This document shows positions 60,248 to 64,000 of a DNA stretch of 64,000 nucleotides, one piece after another. Both the position numbers and the translations under genes were made by a program. The notes beneath the pieces were generated by a model. It did no database searches. It had not been told where the DNA came from and worked only from the letters and a program-made list of their open reading frames with translations. Where the stretch lies: NCBI GenBank assembly GCA_030835025.1, contig JAUQWS010000023.1:1-64000 (forward strand), read 5' to 3'. Numbering within the stretch: the first letter of the stretch is position 1; each line of letters opens with the position of its first letter. This DNA comes from Ignavibacteria bacterium. GTDB taxonomy: Bacteria > Bacteroidota > Ignavibacteria > Tepidaquicellales > OLB5.

Positions 60248-62743
60248 TCACTTCACCAAAACCATCTTCTTCACTTCTGAATAATCACTATCAACTATCA
60301 ACTTATAAAAGTAAACACCGCTGGCGTAATTAGTGCCGATGAAATCAGCTTCATATACTCCTGTTCTTTGAAGTTCATTGACAAGTACCGAAACAAGCCG
60401 TCCGGTTATATCGTAAACATATAGTCTAACGTTTCGGAAAGTATTGGAACTATGCGGTATTGAATACCTGATCTTAGTTGTTGGATTGAAGGGATTCGGA
60501 TAATTTTGTAACAGGCTGAATCTTTCGGCAATGCCTGATATTTGAGTGATCCCGAATATATCGTAATAGGAAATTCTCGCATTGGTTTCAACCTCGGCAA
60601 GTCCCGCAACACTTTGCCCTTCGATCTGTCCCGTAAAACTTTTGATGGTCACTTTCATCTCATCAAATTTCGGGTTACTGTTAATGCTGAATGTAGTTCC
60701 GTTTTGTGTTATGGGTCCGGTACTGTTTATTCTGTACACCTCACTTCCCAGATAGTAAAGGATTATTTCGCAATCAGTAACCTGTATATTTGTATTGTTA
60801 GAAACATCTGGTTTTATATTATAAAGTGTAACTCTTCTTGCATCCAGAGGTACGCTCCATTTCAGATTAACGAATTCGTTATTTGAACCTGCTGCTATCC
60901 AGTTCACTTTAAGTGAGTCATTTCTTGCTTTCCTGTCGATTACCCTTTTACCGGGATACTGCAGCGTATCATTTATGAATCTGAATGAACTCTGAGTAAC
61001 TGTTGCCGATGTTGAAGTATTGAAATAAGATGCTTCTGAGATAGTTGGAGGGACAAATATTTTTGTATGGCCCGAGTGGCAGCCAACACACTTCGTTCCG
61101 GTTCCGACCCTGCCGTAATTAAGACCAATTACGTGTGCAACCTGACCTTTGGCACCGCGCAGCACTTTGCCGGTGCTATCGACAACCTGCTCAAACATCG
61201 GAACGTTAGCTGGGGCGTTATCAAAAGCTATTTGCCCGGTGTGGAAAACCGGCTGCGTAGTAAGGTAAATTGCAGTATCAAGTCCCAGAGAATCCATTCT
61301 TTGAAAATTCATAAAAAACCTTATCTGTGCGTATCTCGTAATTGGCGGTGCATCCTGCATGGGCACATCCACATCTCCGTTTACAAACATGTTCACACAA
61401 TCAAACCTGAAGCCGCCATCTTTGTACCATGTCGCCGGATCAATAGTCGGAGGAAGCTCGTCGGCTACTTCAACCACTCCATCTATTAATACAGGCGGAA
61501 CCGGCTTCGGAAGCAGTACTTCTGCATTAAGTTCAAGCTTGCCCGGGATATCGTAATATGGAGCAAGGCCGGAACCGTTCATATTTATGGTATAAAGACC
61601 ATAGTCCTGGTTTTCGACCTGCGTTGAATAAGAGAACAATATCAGGCCGTTAGGCAATTCAACCGGGTCAGTTGCATAAGGCGGCTGCATTGTGCCTGTT
61701 GAAGGCGGATTTGAAACATAAAGCTGCATGTTGTTTTGATTGACCCCTGCAATATGATTAGGATATCCTACGCCTTCATCGTACCATCTTATTCCCGTAC
61801 TTCCTCCTGTATAGACCATCGGTGTATTCGGAACAAAGACACCAAGCATTCTCCCGTCGTTCAGTATCCGCACTTTGTAATTATGCAGCCCATTACGGAA
61901 ATCGCCTGTTCCGGAGTAAATCGCCACACCTTCACCGTCCGGTCTGATCTTGGATGACGCCCATACATTTGCTATATCATTTGTTACGGCAAGTGCAGAG
62001 TCACGGGTTAAACCGTTAGTCGTTAGTATAGAGGGGTGATCTATGTTAAGCCACCACCTGCTGAAAACTATTTTCCCTGTAACGGGATCTATTGCAGGCT
62101 CTTCTGCCCCGTTCTTTTCAGTTGTAATCCTATGGTAAGCAAGGGTATTTGCATCAAGTATATACAGATTCGTTGTCCTTGCGCCTGTATACTGAGCCAA
62201 AGATGGATACCTTGTACTTGCAAAACATATTCTGCCATCGGGAAGGTAACACGGATCTATGTCATCATACCTCACAAACTTTCCGGCTGTCGGTCCGAAT
62301 TGAGAAAGATTAATATTCCTGTTTGTAAATGTCAGCTTCCTGAATCCCGTGCCGTTTGCTCCAATTTCGTATATTCTCCAGGAGCTATCCCTGTGTTCAA
62401 CTCCTGCAAAAACGATTTTTGAAGCGTCCCAAAAAACACCAGGGTCAGATACGTCGACAAGTGAAATTCCAGAAAAGTTCATTGTGCTGTCCACAAGTAC
62501 TCTAAGAGTTCCGTTTGCTTCCCTAACAAGAAGCCTGCCTCCGACAACTTTGAATCTTGAGTGCGGTCCCATTCCGGGCAAGAGTCCGGCCTGCGGATAG
62601 AAGAAATTTCCTCCCTGAACAAGGTTCCTTGAAACAAAGACGATAGGGTAATTCTGTGCATGGATAGAAATTGATTCTGACAGAATCAAAAAGCCCAGTA
62701 CCATAAATGATACCGGGCGTAATATTTGAAATAAAAACTTCAT
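60248..62743 (-). CDS. Secreted HzsA-like propeller with c-type heme motif and T9SS sorting domain
   Basis: 831 residues: signal peptide ending 'SIHAQ', a large TolB/HzsA-like beta-propeller ('PDGRICFASTRYPSLAQYTG', 'AEEPAIDPVTGKIVFSRWW'), a heme c motif 'KCVGCHSGH' (Cys552, Cys555, His556), a discoidin-like beta domain ('LKWSVPLDARRVTLYNI'), and a type IX sorting domain ('NYPNPFNPTTKIRYSI', 'SGVYFYKL', 'KKMVLVK'). The propeller-plus-heme layout resembles the hydrazine synthase alpha subunit, but a relation does not mean anammox. Predicted extracellular, last gene of the run from sod. Confidence 0.75.
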   Translation of the reverse strand: MKFLFQILRPVSFMVLGFLILSESISIHAQNYPIVFVSRNLVQGGNFFYPQAGLLPGMGPHSRFKVVGGRLLVREANGTLRVLVDSTMNFSGISLVDVSDPGVFWDASKIVFAGVEHRDSSWRIYEIGANGTGFRKLTFTNRNINLSQFGPTAGKFVRYDDIDPCYLPDGRICFASTRYPSLAQYTGARTTNLYILDANTLAYHRITTEKNGAEEPAIDPVTGKIVFSRWWLNIDHPSILTTNGLTRDSALAVTNDIANVWASSKIRPDGEGVAIYSGTGDFRNGLHNYKVRILNDGRMLGVFVPNTPMVYTGGSTGIRWYDEGVGYPNHIAGVNQNNMQLYVSNPPSTGTMQPPYATDPVELPNGLILFSYSTQVENQDYGLYTINMNGSGLAPYYDIPGKLELNAEVLLPKPVPPVLIDGVVEVADELPPTIDPATWYKDGGFRFDCVNMFVNGDVDVPMQDAPPITRYAQIRFFMNFQRMDSLGLDTAIYLTTQPVFHTGQIAFDNAPANVPMFEQVVDSTGKVLRGAKGQVAHVIGLNYGRVGTGTKCVGCHSGHTKIFVPPTISEASYFNTSTSATVTQSSFRFINDTLQYPGKRVIDRKARNDSLKVNWIAAGSNNEFVNLKWSVPLDARRVTLYNIKPDVSNNTNIQVTDCEIILYYLGSEVYRINSTGPITQNGTTFSINSNPKFDEMKVTIKSFTGQIEGQSVAGLAEVETNARISYYDIFGITQISGIAERFSLLQNYPNPFNPTTKIRYSIPHSSNTFRNVRLYVYDITGRLVSVLVNELQRTGVYEADFIGTNYASGVYFYKLIVDSDYSEVKKMVLVK

Positions 62744-62756
62744 TTTAAGTTAAATA

Positions 62757-63254
62757 CTACCTGTATGTTACAACGACAGAAGAAATACTCTTGTCTTTAT
62801 CCCATGCAAGCATAATGCTTACTTCTCTTTTTTCTTTATTCCAAACAGCCATTCCGCCGTCATCGCTCATCATTTCGCCTTCAGCTTTTTTGAAGCCGGC
62901 TTTTTCAACACCTTCAGTAAAAGGTGCTAGTATGACTTTCGGCTTATCTGTAGATTCAAAAGTAACGACTGTGCCTTCTGAAGTATTAAGCGAGCCAAGA
63001 CATTTTGAATTGACCGGTTGAGGAATGTCAGCCGGATAATCTGCCGGCATGCCTTCTTTTATACCAAGCTCATTGGATTTCGGGTCTGTGTTTGGCTTGT
63101 TCTCTCCGGCAACTTCAGTCTTATTCTGGTTTGTCTGCGAAGTAGAGTCTGTCTTTTTATCACCGTCGGTTTTCTGGTCCTTATTGCCGCATCCGCCTGC
63201 CAAAACGGCAAGAGTTATCAAAAACGCAAATAAAACGTTGAGTTTAGTTTTCAT
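62757..63254 (-). CDS. Lipoprotein of unknown function
   Basis: 165 residues: lipobox 'LAGGC', a charged Lys/Asp/Gln linker (residues ~25-60), then a compact alpha-beta domain ('ADYPADIPQPVNSKCLGSL', 'VVTFESTDKPKVILAPFTEG', 'GGMAVWNKEKREVSIMLAW') with no catalytic motif I recognise. It ends 13 bp before the HzsA-like gene and follows another lipoprotein gene, so the three are probably one transcript. Confidence 0.65.
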   Translation of the reverse strand: MKTKLNVLFAFLITLAVLAGGCGNKDQKTDGDKKTDSTSQTNQNKTEVAGENKPNTDPKSNELGIKEGMPADYPADIPQPVNSKCLGSLNTSEGTVVTFESTDKPKVILAPFTEGVEKAGFKKAEGEMMSDDGGMAVWNKEKREVSIMLAWDKDKSISSVVVTYR

Positions 63255-63279
63255 CCTTTATGATTAAATTAATAATATG

Positions 63280-63837
63280 CTAGTTATTACAAATATTTGC
63301 TTCAAACTTTCCTGCTATCCAGCTTTTTGCCGGGTCATTAAAATAAATGAGGATCTTTCCGGCCGCTTTTTTGCTGTCAATGCTTTCGATATTCAATGCA
63401 CAATTCCATGCTGCAGAAGATGTAATTCCGCCGGTTTTAAAACTGGCATTGTAGGTCGCAGGATCGGAATCAAATTTAGATTTTATCCACTCACCCAGTT
63501 TTATCTCGCCGCCTTTATTCATCAGCACAAATCCTTCGAAATTCTCAATGAAACCGCAGCTTTGTTCAGGTTTATTTACCGAGAAATTAATGACGTTATC
63601 ATTTGAACCGCGCCACTTTTCGAAATTAATATACCCGAACTGCACTTCCTTGCCACCAATCATACCTTTAACGGGAAAATCAGGTATATCACCAGCAGTC
63701 ACATTGTCTTTCCAGCCAAATTCTCTCTTTTCAGTAGATGTCTTATCGTTTTCACCGGACTTGTTTCCGCATGCACTAAACAGTACAGAAACAAGCAGAA
63801 TAACCACCAGTATTACCTTTCTCAAATTTCCTGCCAA
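63280..63837 (-). CDS. Lipoprotein of unknown function
   Basis: 185 residues with a TTG start at 63837 that directly follows the superoxide dismutase stop codon; a second TTG at 63825 also gives a good signal. Lipobox 'LFSAC'. The mature part has strands such as 'KGMIGGKEVQFGYINFEKW' and cysteines in 'SCGFIENFEG', 'WNCALNIES' and 'ANICNN' that could form disulfides. No family recognised. Part of the sod-to-HzsA-like run. Confidence 0.6.
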   Translation of the reverse strand: MAGNLRKVILVVILLVSVLFSACGNKSGENDKTSTEKREFGWKDNVTAGDIPDFPVKGMIGGKEVQFGYINFEKWRGSNDNVINFSVNKPEQSCGFIENFEGFVLMNKGGEIKLGEWIKSKFDSDPATYNASFKTGGITSSAAWNCALNIESIDSKKAAGKILIYFNDPAKSWIAGKFEANICNN

Positions 63838-64000
63838 TTATTTACAGTACTTATTATACCTGTCGTTTATCCTTGCCCAGTTAAGGTTGTTCAGGAAATT
63901 ATCAATATACTTGGCTCTTGCCGGACCGTCTTTATGATAATACGCGTGTTCAAACACGTCGCAAGCAACCAAAGGAACACCGCCCCAAATTGCACCATAC
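63838..64000 (-). CDS. sod: Fe/Mn superoxide dismutase, C-terminal part (5' end outside window)
   Basis: Only the last ~53 codons are inside the window. Seen: 'GAIWGGVPLVACDVFEHAYY', including the metal-ligand Asp and His of the family signature D-x-W-E-H (here with Phe in place of Trp), then 'IDNFLNNLNWARINDRYNKY'. These match the C-terminal domain of the iron/manganese enzyme, which removes superoxide. Whether it is exported cannot be seen. It heads the run of two lipoproteins and the HzsA-like heme protein. Confidence 0.85.
   Translation of the reverse strand, partial: YGAIWGGVPLVACDVFEHAYYHKDGPARAKYIDNFLNNLNWARINDRYNKYCK

Noticed and set aside
60248-62743. Evidence for anammox metabolism from the HzsA-like protein
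   Set aside because: Only the propeller-heme layout is shared; no other hydrazine synthase subunits are present and the T9SS tail indicates another role.
1-64000. tRNA genes, CRISPR arrays, transposases, prophage genes
   Set aside because: I looked for cloverleaf T-arm motifs, regularly spaced repeats and typical transposase or phage motifs and saw none that hold up.

Overview
The window comes from a Gram-negative bacterium of the Bacteroidota/Chlorobi side of the tree, most likely an Ignavibacteria-type organism. Three signs support this. Nine proteins end in the type IX secretion (Por) sorting domain with the 'NYPNPFNP' consensus. The outer-membrane block has the order uppS-bamA-ompH-ompH-lpxD. 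Several genes have Bacteroidota-type promoters (TTG, 19-21 nt, TAnnTTTG). The DNA is moderately AT-rich. I see no rRNA, tRNA, CRISPR array, transposase or prophage.

Layout: (1) 1-4.8 kb: 3' end of lexA, a Y-family DNA polymerase, a TPR lipoprotein, a DUF58 protein and a DUF6600-like protein. (2) 4.9-7 kb: a secreted FG-GAP propeller. (3) 7-13.5 kb, minus strand: dapA, then the envelope block uppS-bamA-ompH-ompH-lpxD. (4) 13.6-24 kb, minus strand: a TonB-dependent receptor, small Cys/His-rich metal-handling proteins, and several T9SS-secreted BNR/YCF48-type propellers with one decayed sorting-domain remnant. (5) 24-32.5 kb: a second TonB receptor with a truncated PepSY fragment, plus more secreted propellers, two of them a tandem duplication. 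(6) 32.7-44.6 kb, plus strand: class V aminotransferase, NrnA-like DHH phosphoesterase, leucyl aminopeptidase, MFS transporter, a TonB-like/PsbP-like fusion, a GIY-YIG nuclease, queG, a methyltransferase, small membrane proteins and a heme/propeller lipoprotein. (7) 44.7-49.5 kb, minus strand: ten genes in one direction, with four AHSA1/SRPBCC proteins, a DinB-fold protein, DUF1428, VOC, DoxX, an HMA-like protein and a terminal ArsR regulator. They sit behind a promoter sandwiched between two matching dyads. (8) 49.7-64 kb: a giant alpha-2-macroglobulin, an ABC-F ATPase, a GxxExxY nuclease-like gene, MBL hydrolase plus Rieske protein, an APC permease, a T9SS-secreted HzsA-like heme propeller, two lipoproteins and the C-terminal end of an Fe/Mn superoxide dismutase.

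The most unusual layer is a set of short palindromic repeats. Two small stand-alone nuclease-type genes (GIY-YIG at 39.5 kb, GxxExxY at 57.0 kb) are each bracketed by inverted copies of a different repeat. The GIY-YIG-associated copies show compensatory base changes in the stem. A related palindrome sits in frame inside queG, and a repeat copy appears to supply queG's upstream GTG start. I suggest, as inference, that these are nuclease-associated mobile or co-maintained repeat units. Other points of note are the ArsR operator architecture with a fossil ArsR C-terminus inside the same operon, and an extracellular HzsA-like cytochrome next to superoxide dismutase.
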